Positions 1 to 7,987 of a stretch of DNA of 64,000 nt are shown piece after piece. The notes beneath the pieces were generated by a model. It made no database searches, had not been told where the DNA came from, and saw only the letters and a program-made list of their open reading frames with translations. The stretch is from contig JACDOC010000007.1 in assembly GCA_017656295.1 (NCBI GenBank), positions 81,300-145,299 of the forward strand. Direction: 5' to 3'. A program made the translations under genes and the position numbers. The stretch is from Bacillus sp. (in: firmicutes). GTDB lineage: Bacteria; Bacillota; Bacilli; Bacillales; JACDOC01. The first letter of the stretch is position 1, and the number at the start of each line of letters is the position of its first letter.

Positions 1-1653
1 GTTTTCCCATGTTTGGATCCATTCTATCAGCTGTTCCGGTTGCTCTACATCTTCAAAAAGCAACTTTAATAGACGATTTTTTGAAAGGGCTAACTCTTCA
101 TCTAACGCTTCTATTCGTTCATACGCTTGAACCCGTTTTTTCGCTTCGTTCCAAGATTGCTTTAAACGTTTCCGTTTATCTAATCGTACTTCTTCCACTC
201 GTTGTATTAAATGTTCAAGAAATGTTCGACAAGTTTGGTAGGCTAATTTTTTTAACGTATTGGCGACATCTTCCGTATAAACTAACACATAGTCGCCGGA
301 TAATTTGGCTCCTCGCTTTAAGGCTTGTTCTAATAATTGTGGGGTAAAAGATACGCTCACTTGTTGAGCTTGCTGTTCAAGAGCAACATCATGCAAATCC
401 ATCTTTTGAACCCAAGAAGAAGCCAATTGTTTCAGATGCCAATTCATATGGCGCTCTACGTTGTCTACCAGCTGCTGGTAAAAGGCGTCTTGCCTGCGTG
501 CCCGTTCCTCTTCTGTTTTTTTTCGTTTGAAAAGAAAGCCAATGGAAAAATGATCCTGCATCGATTCAATGTACTGACGAGCTAATTCCCGCGTTTCAAA
601 TGGCATTAAATAAGCGTTTTGAATCAATCGTTCCAGTTCATCTAAACAGTTTTTCTCCATCTGCTCTATGAACACGTTTTCATAGGACAACAAATGAAAC
701 CAGCGTTGTTCTTCTTCATATGCCTTTTCTTTAGAACAGTGTCCAATTATTTGAACACAATGATTCCGTTCTTCTGACTGTTGCTCTTTTAACCAATCTA
801 AATGTTCATGAACGAGTTGTTTAAGCGCTTGCTGCGTAGAATAAAGTACCTGCTCTTCCCTTTTTTCCATCATTGAATGAATGAGCGTTTTTACATGTTC
901 TAATTCATTGTATGTGTGATTGATGTCTTTTAACGACGTAAAATAGATACCTCGTGGTTTTACACCCCAAGTAGCAAATGCCTGCTCCACAGATTGACGA
1001 AAGTAATGGAAAGAAAGTTCTTCTTCACGATGTTTGTCAATTTGATTGATGATTAGATATAGCGGAACTCCGTGGTCCATTAACTGTTTAGTAAACATAA
1101 AATTTAATTCTGATTGAACGTGATTATAATCCATCACGTAAAATACAACATCAGCAAGGTGAAGAGCCGATTCGGTAGAAAGGCGGTGGGCATCGTCTGT
1201 CGAATCTACTCCTGGAGTATCCATGACGGTCACTCCTTCTGGGAGAACTGACAATGGAAAAGCAATTTCCACTGTTTCGACGTCCGCTCCATTGCAACAA
1301 TACTTTTTAATTGCATTGATATCAAATGGAGCATCCATCTGAATTGATGGTCGATTGTACTGAAAAATTCGAGCATATCCTTTGGTATCGTTTTTTATTT
1401 TTACGATATTGGCACTTGTAGGTATAGGACTTGAAGGAAGAAGTTCTTCCCCAACGACATAGTTAACAAATGTGGATTTTCCTGCAGAAAAATGTCCACA
1501 AAAAGCTACTATCATCTCATTGTCAAACACCTTTTTAGCGAGTAACTTCGCTTTTTCTGCTCTTCGATGGTCATCTTTCTGTACAAAATAATTTTGAAGG
1601 TGAATGGCTTTATAAAGTAATTGGTCGTTCTTTTGTAAGGTTTGTTGTGTCAT
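1..1653 (-). CDS. dynA: Dynamin-like GTPase DynA, N-terminal part (runs off the window)
   Basis: Open reading frame that starts at an ATG at 1653 (ribosome binding site AAGGAG a few bases upstream) and is still open at base 1, so about 551 residues are visible. It shows dynamin G motifs: P-loop GHFSAGKST near residues 53-61, DTPG near 145-148 and NQID near 203-206. A long helical, Lys/Glu-rich region follows, as expected for the stalk. In Bacillus the family member YpbR/DynA is a fusion of two dynamin modules of roughly 1200 residues that tethers and fuses membranes and protects against membrane damage; the second module would lie beyond the window edge. It lies downstream of the micro-gene at 1817-1909 and could share its transcript, which is inference. 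Confidence 0.92.
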   Translation of the reverse strand, partial: MTQQTLQKNDQLLYKAIHLQNYFVQKDDHRRAEKAKLLAKKVFDNEMIVAFCGHFSAGKSTFVNYVVGEELLPSSPIPTSANIVKIKNDTKGYARIFQYNRPSIQMDAPFDINAIKKYCCNGADVETVEIAFPLSVLPEGVTVMDTPGVDSTDDAHRLSTESALHLADVVFYVMDYNHVQSELNFMFTKQLMDHGVPLYLIINQIDKHREEELSFHYFRQSVEQAFATWGVKPRGIYFTSLKDINHTYNELEHVKTLIHSMMEKREEQVLYSTQQALKQLVHEHLDWLKEQQSEERNHCVQIIGHCSKEKAYEEEQRWFHLLSYENVFIEQMEKNCLDELERLIQNAYLMPFETRELARQYIESMQDHFSIGFLFKRKKTEEERARRQDAFYQQLVDNVERHMNWHLKQLASSWVQKMDLHDVALEQQAQQVSVSFTPQLLEQALKRGAKLSGDYVLVYTEDVANTLKKLAYQTCRTFLEHLIQRVEEVRLDKRKRLKQSWNEAKKRVQAYERIEALDEELALSKNRLLKLLFEDVEQPEQLIEWIQTWEN

Positions 1654-1816
1654 GACTGTTACTCCTTACCCGTAATAATAACTTTTCTTTATTGTAATCG
1701 ATTTTTTCCAATTTCTCTATACATGGGGAAGCAATGAGTAGAAAGGTGTTTGAAGGCAAAAATAAAACGCTCGCGTAGCGAACGTACCGTTTGTATCGAT
1801 ATAATGGAGAGGAATA

Positions 1817-1909
1817 TTATTTCGTAGAAGGTTTCATGACGTGGTTCATCACATATTTCATTATCCCACCATAAACAGCAATCGTTGTCCCAACAAATAA
1901 CCAAACCAT
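1817..1909 (-). CDS. Predicted 30-residue basic membrane peptide, Fur-regulated
   Basis: ATG at 1909 is preceded by GGGGGAT at suitable distance and the frame ends with TAA at 1817. The 30-residue product starts MVWLFVGTTIAVYGGIMKYV, so most of it is one hydrophobic segment, and the tail carries Lys and His with no acidic residue. The upstream region has a good sigma-A promoter (1956-1984) and two matches to the 7-1-7 Fur box, which argues the frame is a real iron-responsive gene. Its small size, positive charge and Fur control recall the B. subtilis Fur-regulated basic proteins FbpA/B/C, FbpC being of similar length, but I cannot confirm homology. A 75-residue frame starting at an ATG just upstream is the competing reading and has no protein-like character. 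Confidence 0.55.
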   Translation of the reverse strand: MVWLFVGTTIAVYGGIMKYVMNHVMKPSTK

Positions 1910-1928
1910 CGTTCATCCCCCATTCTAA

Positions 1929-1943
1929 TGAGAATAATTTTCA
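1929..1943. promoter_or_regulatory. Fur box (downstream copy)
   Basis: TGAGAATAATTTTCA matches the 7-1-7 Fur consensus TGATAATNATTATCA at 13 of 15 positions. It lies about 5-20 bases downstream of the inferred start of the minus-strand transcript leading to the micro-gene at 1817-1909. Confidence 0.65.
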
Positions 1944-1955
1944 TCACCATTAAAA

Positions 1956-1984
1956 ATCTTATCACGAACGAGAATCATTTTCAA
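1956..1984 (-). promoter_or_regulatory. Sigma-A promoter of the micro-gene
   Basis: Minus-strand TTGAAA (1984-1979) and TAAGAT (1961-1956) are separated by 17 bases. The -35 box and spacer overlap the upstream Fur box at 1969-1983, so Fur bound with iron should block polymerase. Confidence 0.65.
1969..1983. promoter_or_regulatory. Fur box (promoter copy)
   Basis: CGAGAATCATTTTCA matches the Fur consensus at 12 of 15 positions and covers the -35 element and spacer of the minus-strand promoter. Confidence 0.6.
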
Positions 1985-2003
1985 TCCTTTCTTAGTATAC
2001 GTT

Positions 2004-2573
2004 TTATTCCAGCGGATCATTCTTTCCTTTTCGAAAAAACGAACCATATATTGAAAACGCCTTTTGATAAGCAGGGACAAGTGCTAGGGCTTTATTTTCT
2101 TCACGAATTCGAATCGAAAGAATCCATGCATTTAAAATCGAAAATACGACTAAAGTGACATAAGCTTGCAATAACAATGGAATAAATATAAATTCCAACG
2201 TAACAATAACGTAATTTGGATGCTTCATCCATTGATAAAGTCCTTTTTGACATACTTCTTCTTTTGGAAGAATGAATATTTTTGTATTCCAATACGGTCC
2301 TAACGACCGAATGACGTGATAGCGAGCCCATTGCAATAATCCGATAATAAACACAATTACATAGGAAAAGACATTCCACTCAGGTTGTACAATCGTTCCT
2401 TCTATAAATAATGATAGTAAAAAAAGAATATGAAGGCAGACGATGAAGGGATAATGACTTTGTCCATATTCGATGGCCCCACGTTTTTTTATCCATTTTT
2501 CATTCCTTTTAGCAATCATTAATTCGATGATCCTTTGAAAAACAAGAAGAAAAACAACTACATCTGTCATCAT
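2004..2573 (-). CDS. bpsB: Isoprenylcysteine carboxyl methyltransferase-like membrane protein (alkylpyrone O-methyltransferase)
   Basis: About 189 residues with four to five hydrophobic segments and the C-terminal signature of the isoprenylcysteine methyltransferase family, including the RYHVIRSLGPYWNTKI stretch and KHPNYVIVTLE. In B. subtilis the neighbour of the type III polyketide synthase gene, ypbQ/bpsB, methylates the alkylpyrones made by BpsA. Several ATG codons lie at 2576, 2573 and 2570; the choice of 2573 gives a six-base gap from GAGGTG and a TGATG-type overlap with the bpsA stop, so translation is probably coupled. The gene ends without an obvious terminator before the Fur-controlled promoter region. 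Confidence 0.88.
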   Translation of the reverse strand: MMTDVVVFLLVFQRIIELMIAKRNEKWIKKRGAIEYGQSHYPFIVCLHILFLLSLFIEGTIVQPEWNVFSYVIVFIIGLLQWARYHVIRSLGPYWNTKIFILPKEEVCQKGLYQWMKHPNYVIVTLEFIFIPLLLQAYVTLVVFSILNAWILSIRIREENKALALVPAYQKAFSIYGSFFRKGKNDPLE

Positions 2574-3649
2574 CATTCCCACCTCAATAACAACATTTCA
2601 GCACTAAACCCCGGTCCTAACGCAAACGCTAAGCCGTACTTCCCCGCTTCAATCGGTTGTTCTAAATGTTTTTGTAAAACGGTTAATATGGTTACCGATG
2701 ACATATTACCTCTTTTCGTTAACACCTTTCGGGCCTCGTCTAATCGTTTAGCATCGATTTGAAACGTTCGTTCGTATGCATCTAGCACTTTCTTTCCTCC
2801 AGGATGGGCAATAAAATACTCTATATCTTTTATCGACAAATGATATTTATGTAAAAATTGTTCTACATGTGGTTTTAACCATTCTTCAATGATGCTTGGA
2901 ATGTCCCTCGAGAAAATGACAAAAAGCCCTTCATTTCGAATATCCCACCCCATTACATTTAGCGCATGTTTTTTCAGAGCCGATTGACACCCGATAATCG
3001 AAGGAAAAGTTCGTGAACGATGTTTCACCACTTCATCGCCACATACTAATGCACAAGCAACACCGTCAGCAAACAAGGCCGTTCCGATTAAATTACTTTT
3101 TGAAAAATCGTTCCGCTGAAATGTTAAACTACACATTTCGATTGTTAACACGAGTACTTTTCCAAACTGATTTTGTCGGCAGTATTCAAATGCGCGTGCT
3201 AATCCAGCCGCTCCTCCTGCGCATCCTAAACCCCATATTGGTAATCGTTTAGTATCGGTCCGAAAAGGTAGGTCGTTCATAATTCGCGCTTCAATCGTTG
3301 GAGTTGCAAGTCCAGTTGAGCTAATAGTGATAATCATATCGATATCTTCGTATGAAATCGGTTCACGTAAAAAGGAGCCTTGCAAACAGTTCCTAATTGC
3401 TTCCTTTCCTAACTGTACTGAACAATCGATATACACATCATTTTTTTCAGCAAATGAATGCTCCCTGGTATACCATTCCAACTCTTTCATAAACGATCGT
3501 GTTTGAATTTCACTGTTCTCAAAAACTTGTAATAATCGATTGATATCGGAATAGGCTTGTCCAAACATTTGCTTGACGAACTGTTTGGCTTTCGATTGAT
3601 AAACGGTATAAGGTGGTATCGCTTCACCTACTGAAAGTACTTTGGGCAA
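2573..3649 (-). CDS. bpsA: Type III polyketide synthase (alkylpyrone synthase)
   Basis: 358-residue chalcone/stilbene synthase family protein. The catalytic Cys sits near residue 143 in the segment WGLGCAGGAAGLARA, His in YFIAHPGGKK and Asn in KRGNMSSVT, making the full Cys-His-Asn triad. The family condenses long-chain acyl-CoA with malonyl-CoA into tri- and tetraketide pyrones in bacilli. An in-frame ATG at 3667 exists, but it overlaps the AAAGGGGGAG ribosome binding site; a TTG at 3649 has the right six-base spacing and gives a start matching B. subtilis BcsA/BpsA (which begins at the same point). Divergent from cheX, sharing a 150-base intergenic region. Confidence 0.9.
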   Translation of the reverse strand: MPKVLSVGEAIPPYTVYQSKAKQFVKQMFGQAYSDINRLLQVFENSEIQTRSFMKELEWYTREHSFAEKNDVYIDCSVQLGKEAIRNCLQGSFLREPISYEDIDMIITISSTGLATPTIEARIMNDLPFRTDTKRLPIWGLGCAGGAAGLARAFEYCRQNQFGKVLVLTIEMCSLTFQRNDFSKSNLIGTALFADGVACALVCGDEVVKHRSRTFPSIIGCQSALKKHALNVMGWDIRNEGLFVIFSRDIPSIIEEWLKPHVEQFLHKYHLSIKDIEYFIAHPGGKKVLDAYERTFQIDAKRLDEARKVLTKRGNMSSVTILTVLQKHLEQPIEAGKYGLAFALGPGFSAEMLLLRWE

Positions 3650-3820
3650 GGAAACTCCCCCTTTCATGCTGCTGTTATTTTTTCCAGATAGAGGCTTTTT
3701 ATGACAATACAGTCAAATTTAAAAAAATAATGTTTTTTTTACATTAGTTAACGAATTTTTACTATCGAACTTGGTTCTGTATGATATGATAAATTTAGAC
3801 AAAATAATGGAGGATTTGAC

Positions 3821-4276
3821 ATGATCGTTACTGAGCAAGTAACTCATTTACTAAATGGTACCATTGAAACTATGAAATCTATTTTTCCATTGACGATTCA
3901 ACTCGGAAAACCGATGTTAGTAGAAGAACCGCTATACCAACAAGAAATGGGGGTTTTGATCGGGATTACAGGTGATATTCCTGGGCGCATCATGATTCAA
4001 AGCCAACAAGACGTCTTTTCTCAGCTTGGACAAGCAATGTTTGGCCTGCCAGTTGAAGGTGAAATGCTTGAATCATTCGCAGGTGAAGTTGGCAATATGA
4101 TTGCTGGGAATTTGTCAACGGTTATTTCACAAATAGGGATGACGATGGATATTACTCCTCCAACTGTCATTGTTGGTGATTCAAAAGTATACGGCTTTAA
4201 ACGTGCCTTTCAACTACCGGTAACGATGGATACAGTTGGTACCTTTACCGTTGTGTTAATTATGGATGAGCAATAA
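3821..4276 (+). CDS. cheX: CheX-type chemotaxis phosphatase
   Basis: 151-residue single-domain member of the CheC/CheX/FliY phosphatase family. The active-site pattern E-x-x-N is visible as E89 and N92 in the segment AGEVGNMIAGN, and the flanking strands resemble CheX. Such proteins dephosphorylate CheY-P. B. subtilis itself uses CheC and FliY and lacks CheX, so this is an accessory gene here. Start has GGAGGA nine bases upstream, and a likely promoter with TATGAT at about 3781-3786. The gene stands alone and is followed by a hairpin. The later cheR is 55 kb away; other chemotaxis genes are outside the window. Confidence 0.8.
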   Translation: MIVTEQVTHLLNGTIETMKSIFPLTIQLGKPMLVEEPLYQQEMGVLIGITGDIPGRIMIQSQQDVFSQLGQAMFGLPVEGEMLESFAGEVGNMIAGNLSTVISQIGMTMDITPPTVIVGDSKVYGFKRAFQLPVTMDTVGTFTVVLIMDEQ

Positions 4277-4281
4277 AAAAA

Positions 4282-4303
4282 CAGGGGATGCTTTCCCCTG
4301 CTA
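4282..4303. terminator. Hairpin terminator between cheX and the AKR gene
   Basis: CAGGGGA and TTCCCCTG form a short stem directly after cheX. The uninterrupted T run is on the minus strand side (TTTTTTT), so it would terminate minus-strand transcripts best and cheX more weakly. Confidence 0.6.
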
Positions 4304-4350
4304 TTAATACTTTCTTAAACTGTTGCTGGTAATATTTTTAAATAATCTTT

Positions 4351-4422
4351 TTATCGTCTACGACGTTCCCAGATTTCGAACAAGTTCCGACCGTTAAATA
4401 TAAAATACAGCATTTCCGACAA
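4351..4422 (-). CDS. Possible 23-residue micro-protein
   Basis: A minus-strand frame begins with TTG at 4422, eight bases after GGAG, and ends at TAA 4351. The product, ending FNGRNLFEIWERRRR, has a short hydrophobic start and a strongly basic tail; it is followed by a terminator hairpin on the same strand. No family is recognised. An ATG at 4413 could also be the start. The composition looks like a peptide rather than noise, but nothing else supports it. Confidence 0.3.
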   Translation of the reverse strand: MSEMLYFIFNGRNLFEIWERRRR

Positions 4423-4503
4423 TAAAAGCGCTCCATTTGTTATTTCACTCGCTTTTTTTTATTAGCATATGAAGAAACAAAGAAAGCGTGAATAAACGAT
4501 GAT

Positions 4504-5406
4504 TTACGGAACTTCATGCCCTAAAGATGCTTGATAAATAGTAAACCATTGTTGTCGAGTCATGGTTAGCGATAATGCATTCACAGCACGCTGAATTCGT
4601 TCTTTTTTCCCTGAGCCGACGATTGGCATTATTTTAGCTGGATGTACAAGCAACCAGGTATACAACACTTCATCAATCGATTGTGCTCCTATTTCTTTTC
4701 CAACCGAATTAAGCGCTTCCCGCAGTCGGACCGCTCGTTCCTTTTCACTCGTAAAAATTTTTCCACCTGCCAGTGGTGACCACGCCATTGGTGGCATCCT
4801 TTTTTCTAAACATAAATCCACTGTTCCATCTTGAAAATTCTCTAATTGATAGGCGGAAAGTTCGATCTGGTTTGTAACTAAAGGGAAATTTAAGTAAGAC
4901 TGTAACATGTTCAGTTGCGAACGTTTAAAGTTTGATACTCCAAAGTAACGGACTTTTCCTTCTTCTTTTAATTTCGTAAACGCTTCGGCCACTTCTTCTG
5001 GATTCATAAATGGGTCAGGACGATGAATCAGTAGCACATCGATATAATCCGTATCGAAATTTTTTAACGACTGTTCCACCGACGCAACAATATGTTCTTT
5101 ACTTGTGTCATAATGTTTGATTTTATGTTCTGGGCGATTCGACGAAATTAATTTGATACCGCATTTTGTGACAATTTCCATTTGCTCTCTAAGTGAAGGC
5201 TTCACTTTTAATACTTTCCCAAATCGCTCTTCACACGTATAGTGACCATAAATATCGGCATGGTCAAACGTCGTAATTCCTTGTTCAAGGCAATATTCTA
5301 CCAGCTCGATTGTATCCTCAGTAGAGTAATTCCATTTATCTAACCGCCATAACCCATGAATTAAGCGTGAAAAGGATAAATCGCTTGCTAATTGAATACG
5401 TTCCAT
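4504..5406 (-). CDS. Aldo/keto reductase
   Basis: 300-residue AKR barrel protein, close in pattern to B. subtilis YcsN and E. coli YdhF. The catalytic tetrad is visible: Asp48 and Tyr53 in FDHADIYGHY, Lys81 in VTKCGIKL and His128 in LLIHRPDP. The NADP-binding end carries PIVGSGKKERI. It reduces an unknown carbonyl with NAD(P)H. ATG at 5406 has AAGGAGATACGGG upstream. It is a single gene between cheX and the oxidase operon, and this block replaces the xpt-pbuX genes found at this place in B. subtilis. Confidence 0.88.
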   Translation of the reverse strand: MERIQLASDLSFSRLIHGLWRLDKWNYSTEDTIELVEYCLEQGITTFDHADIYGHYTCEERFGKVLKVKPSLREQMEIVTKCGIKLISSNRPEHKIKHYDTSKEHIVASVEQSLKNFDTDYIDVLLIHRPDPFMNPEEVAEAFTKLKEEGKVRYFGVSNFKRSQLNMLQSYLNFPLVTNQIELSAYQLENFQDGTVDLCLEKRMPPMAWSPLAGGKIFTSEKERAVRLREALNSVGKEIGAQSIDEVLYTWLLVHPAKIMPIVGSGKKERIQRAVNALSLTMTRQQWFTIYQASLGHEVP

Positions 5407-5560
5407 CCCGTATCTCCTTCCTTTACCTCAGAAAATTATGTATATACAAGTGTTATTTTCCTATAATCCCTTCCATTTGTAAAACGCGATTACTTCCCAT
5501 GGAACATAGTTGAGAATTTGTTCATTTCTTCACATTTTCTTCACAAATCGTCAAATGAAG

Positions 5561-5576
5561 TGTGATATTTATCACA
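5561..5576. promoter_or_regulatory. FNR/CRP-family operator
   Basis: TGTGATATTTATCACA is a perfect palindrome matching the TGTGA-N6-TCACA box of the CRP/FNR family, which is also the box of Bacillus Fnr. Its centre (5568.5) lies close to 41.5 bases upstream of the transcription start inferred from the TACAAT box at 5598-5603, the classic position of a class II activator. Confidence 0.72.
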
Positions 5577-5603
5577 GATAGCCAATTGTTGAAAATTTAC
5601 AAT
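5575..5603 (+). promoter_or_regulatory. Activator-dependent promoter of the ba3 oxidase operon
   Basis: TACAAT at 5598-5603 is a good -10 box, while the expected -35 position (5575-5580, CAGATA) is poor, as usual for promoters that need an activator bound at -41.5. Confidence 0.55.
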
Positions 5604-5644
5604 GAAAATAGCAATGACCCATTATTTAGAAAGGGGTGATTGGG

Positions 5645-5794
5645 ATGGCCCAACTAAATGTACAGCCGAAGAAAAAAGTAACAACGGAACAACCGGAAGA
5701 ATTAAATGGAACACTCGTATCCGTGTTGTTAATGGGAGCCTTTTTTATCATTAGTTGGATCATTGTCTTTTCGATCTTTTTAGATCGTTTTTAA
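5645..5794 (+). CDS. Cytochrome c oxidase subunit IIa-like small membrane protein
   Basis: 49 residues starting at ATG 5645 behind GAAAGGGGTGAT. A polar N-terminus with PKKKVTTEQPEELNGT is followed by one transmembrane helix ending in IFLDRF. Its size, single helix and place at the head of a ba3-type oxidase operon match the small subunit 2A that packs against subunits I and II. It is only 18 bases ahead of subunit II. Confidence 0.75.
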   Translation: MAQLNVQPKKKVTTEQPEELNGTLVSVLLMGAFFIISWIIVFSIFLDRF

Positions 5795-5812
5795 CTGGAG
5801 GAGGTTTTTACA

Positions 5813-6289
5813 ATGCACATGCATCGATACGAAAAATGGTGGTTAACCCTTGGAACCGGATCTCTTATTATTTTCTTAATTATTCTAGGGATAAGCGCAT
5901 TTCATCAAGGTCATCAACCCCCAAGCGCGAAAGCTTTTGTTGATCCTGAGAAAGTCGATCAAACAAAGCCGTTTGACGAACCAGGATTAAAAAAAGTGGA
6001 AGGTAAAGATTGGGATTATGAACTCGTTTACGTTGCTTCCGCTTTTTTCTATGCCCCGATAGAGGTCGAAATTCCACTTGGCGCAAAAGTGAAAATTATT
6101 GCGACAACAAAAGATGTGATTCACGGTTTTGAAGTAGCAGGAACAAATATCAATATGATGCTTGAACCAGGATACATTAGTGAATATGTAACCACGTTTG
6201 ACAAAGCAGGAGAATATTTAGTTTTATGTAATGAATATTGTGGTGTTGGACACCATACGATGAAATCTACAATCAAGGTGGTGGAGTAG
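5813..6289 (+). CDS. cbaB: ba3-type cytochrome c oxidase subunit II
   Basis: 158 residues, a single N-terminal membrane helix (about residues 11-30) and an external cupredoxin domain. All ligands of the binuclear CuA centre are visible: H104, then C139, E141, C143, H147 and M150 in CNEYCGVGHHTM. The domain takes electrons from cytochrome c on the outer face. The single helix distinguishes it from the two-helix caa3 subunit. Ribosome binding site GGAGGAGG. The subunit I start codon follows its stop directly, so the two are translationally coupled. Confidence 0.92.
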   Translation: MHMHRYEKWWLTLGTGSLIIFLIILGISAFHQGHQPPSAKAFVDPEKVDQTKPFDEPGLKKVEGKDWDYELVYVASAFFYAPIEVEIPLGAKVKIIATTKDVIHGFEVAGTNINMMLEPGYISEYVTTFDKAGEYLVLCNEYCGVGHHTMKSTIKVVE

Positions 6290-7942
6290 GTGAAGAATAA
6301 ATTTTTAACCAAAGTCCATCCACATGATGCCAAGTTAGCCTTAGCTCACCTACATGTTGCCTTCGTCGCCTTGGCACTCGGTGGATTAGCTGGATTACTA
6401 CAAGTACTCGTCCGTTCAGGAAAATTTGTTCTTCCTGCTGGGATTGGATATTATCAAGTGTTAACGGTTCATGGAGTTTTGCTTGGTCTTGTTCTTACTA
6501 CTTTCTTTATTATGGGTTTTCAATTAGCAGCCGTAAGTCGAACTTCGGGCCCGCTTTCAACCAAATCTCGACTCGTTGGTTGGCTTGGTTTTTGGCTCAT
6601 GACCATTGGTACAGTGATCGCCGGTACCATGATTTTGTTAAATGAAGCGACTGTATTATATACGTTTTACGCTCCCCTTCAAGCGCACTTTTTATTTTAC
6701 TTTGGATTAACGCTTGTCATTGTCGGAAGCTGGCTCGGAGGTGGTGCACAAATCGCCACATATGTTCGTTGGAAAAAAGAACATCCTGGCGAAACAAGCC
6801 CGTTATTAAGCTTTATGGTCGTTGTAAACAATTTATTATGGATTGTTGCCACATTAGGTGTAGCAGGTACAGTATTGTTCCAATTGATTCCTTGGTCTTT
6901 AGGGTGGGTAGAACGTGTCGATGTTCTTATTAGTCGTACATTATTCTGGTATTTTGGTCACCCGCTCGTTTATTTCTGGTTATTGCCGGCCTACATGGCA
7001 TGGTACGTGATCGTTCCAAAAATCATTGGCGGAAAAATTTTCTCAGATTCACTAGCACGACTTTCATTCATTTTATTTTTACTCTTTTCAATTCCTGTTG
7101 GCTTCCATCACCAACTCGTTGAACCGGGAATTGATTCGTTTTGGAAGTATTTACAAGTCGTTCTTACATTTATGGTAACTGTTCCATCGTTAATGACCGC
7201 ATTTTCACTTTTTGCTACATTCGAAATGTATGGACGTGCAAAAGGTGCAACAGGACTTTTCGGATGGTTCAAAAAACTCCCATGGCATGATGCTCGCTTT
7301 ACCGTTCCATTTATCGGTATGGTCGCCTTTATTCCTGGTGGAGCTGGCGGAATTATTAATGCCTCTAACCAAATGAACCAAGTCGTGCATAATACGATTT
7401 GGGTAACAGGTCACTTCCACTTAACGGTGGCATCGGCCGTTGTGTTAACGTTCTTTGGTATCTCGTATTGGTTAGTGCCGCATTTAACAGGACGCAAATT
7501 GTCAAAAGCAATGAATAAGTTAGCTATTTTCCAAGGAATTGTCTGGGCTGTAGGAATGTCGATTATGTCCGGTTCGATGCATTTAGCCGGACTATTGGGA
7601 GCGCCACGTCGTTCTGCATTCTCAACCTATGGTGATGCACAGCAAGCACTAGACTGGATCCCTTATCAAATTGCACAAGCGGTGGGTGGATCTATTCTAT
7701 TCTTAGGAATTGTTCTTGCCCTCATTATTTACGTAAACTTAGCGTTTTTTGCTCCAAAAGGTGAAGAAGAGTTCCCTGTTGGAGAGGTGGCGGATGCGGC
7801 TGAACGCCCTCCTCTTGTCCTAGAAAATTGGAAGCTTTGGTTAACCGTTTTGGCTGCACTTATCTTGATTGCTTATTCGGTACCATTTATGGATATGCTC
7901 CAAGACGGACCTCCTGGCTCGAAAGGATATAAATTCTGGTAA
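6290..7942 (+). CDS. cbaA: ba3-type cytochrome c oxidase subunit I
   Basis: 550-residue haem-copper oxidase subunit I of the B family. GTG start immediately after the subunit II stop. Low-spin haem ligand H61 (VHGVLLG) is present; the CuB site is seen in FGHPLVYFWLLPAY, where His and Tyr are crosslinked, and in the HH pair of PVGFHHQLVEPG; the haem pair lies in TGHFHLTVAS. Twelve or more membrane helices are expected. It reduces O2 to water with proton pumping and high oxygen affinity. An FNR/CRP-type box governs the operon, suggesting induction at low oxygen or under carbon control. Confidence 0.94.
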   Translation: MKNKFLTKVHPHDAKLALAHLHVAFVALALGGLAGLLQVLVRSGKFVLPAGIGYYQVLTVHGVLLGLVLTTFFIMGFQLAAVSRTSGPLSTKSRLVGWLGFWLMTIGTVIAGTMILLNEATVLYTFYAPLQAHFLFYFGLTLVIVGSWLGGGAQIATYVRWKKEHPGETSPLLSFMVVVNNLLWIVATLGVAGTVLFQLIPWSLGWVERVDVLISRTLFWYFGHPLVYFWLLPAYMAWYVIVPKIIGGKIFSDSLARLSFILFLLFSIPVGFHHQLVEPGIDSFWKYLQVVLTFMVTVPSLMTAFSLFATFEMYGRAKGATGLFGWFKKLPWHDARFTVPFIGMVAFIPGGAGGIINASNQMNQVVHNTIWVTGHFHLTVASAVVLTFFGISYWLVPHLTGRKLSKAMNKLAIFQGIVWAVGMSIMSGSMHLAGLLGAPRRSAFSTYGDAQQALDWIPYQIAQAVGGSILFLGIVLALIIYVNLAFFAPKGEEEFPVGEVADAAERPPLVLENWKLWLTVLAALILIAYSVPFMDMLQDGPPGSKGYKFW

Positions 7943-7950
7943 CGAAATGA

Positions 7951-7976
7951 GCAGGAAGCATTTAATAGCTTCCTGC
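7951..7976 (+). terminator. Terminator of the ba3 oxidase operon
   Basis: GCAGGAAGC and GCTTCCTGC form a nine-pair stem with an eight-base loop, followed by TTATTTATT. It lies between converging cbaA and ypwA and may serve both. Confidence 0.8.
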
Positions 7977-7987
7977 TTATTTATTGA

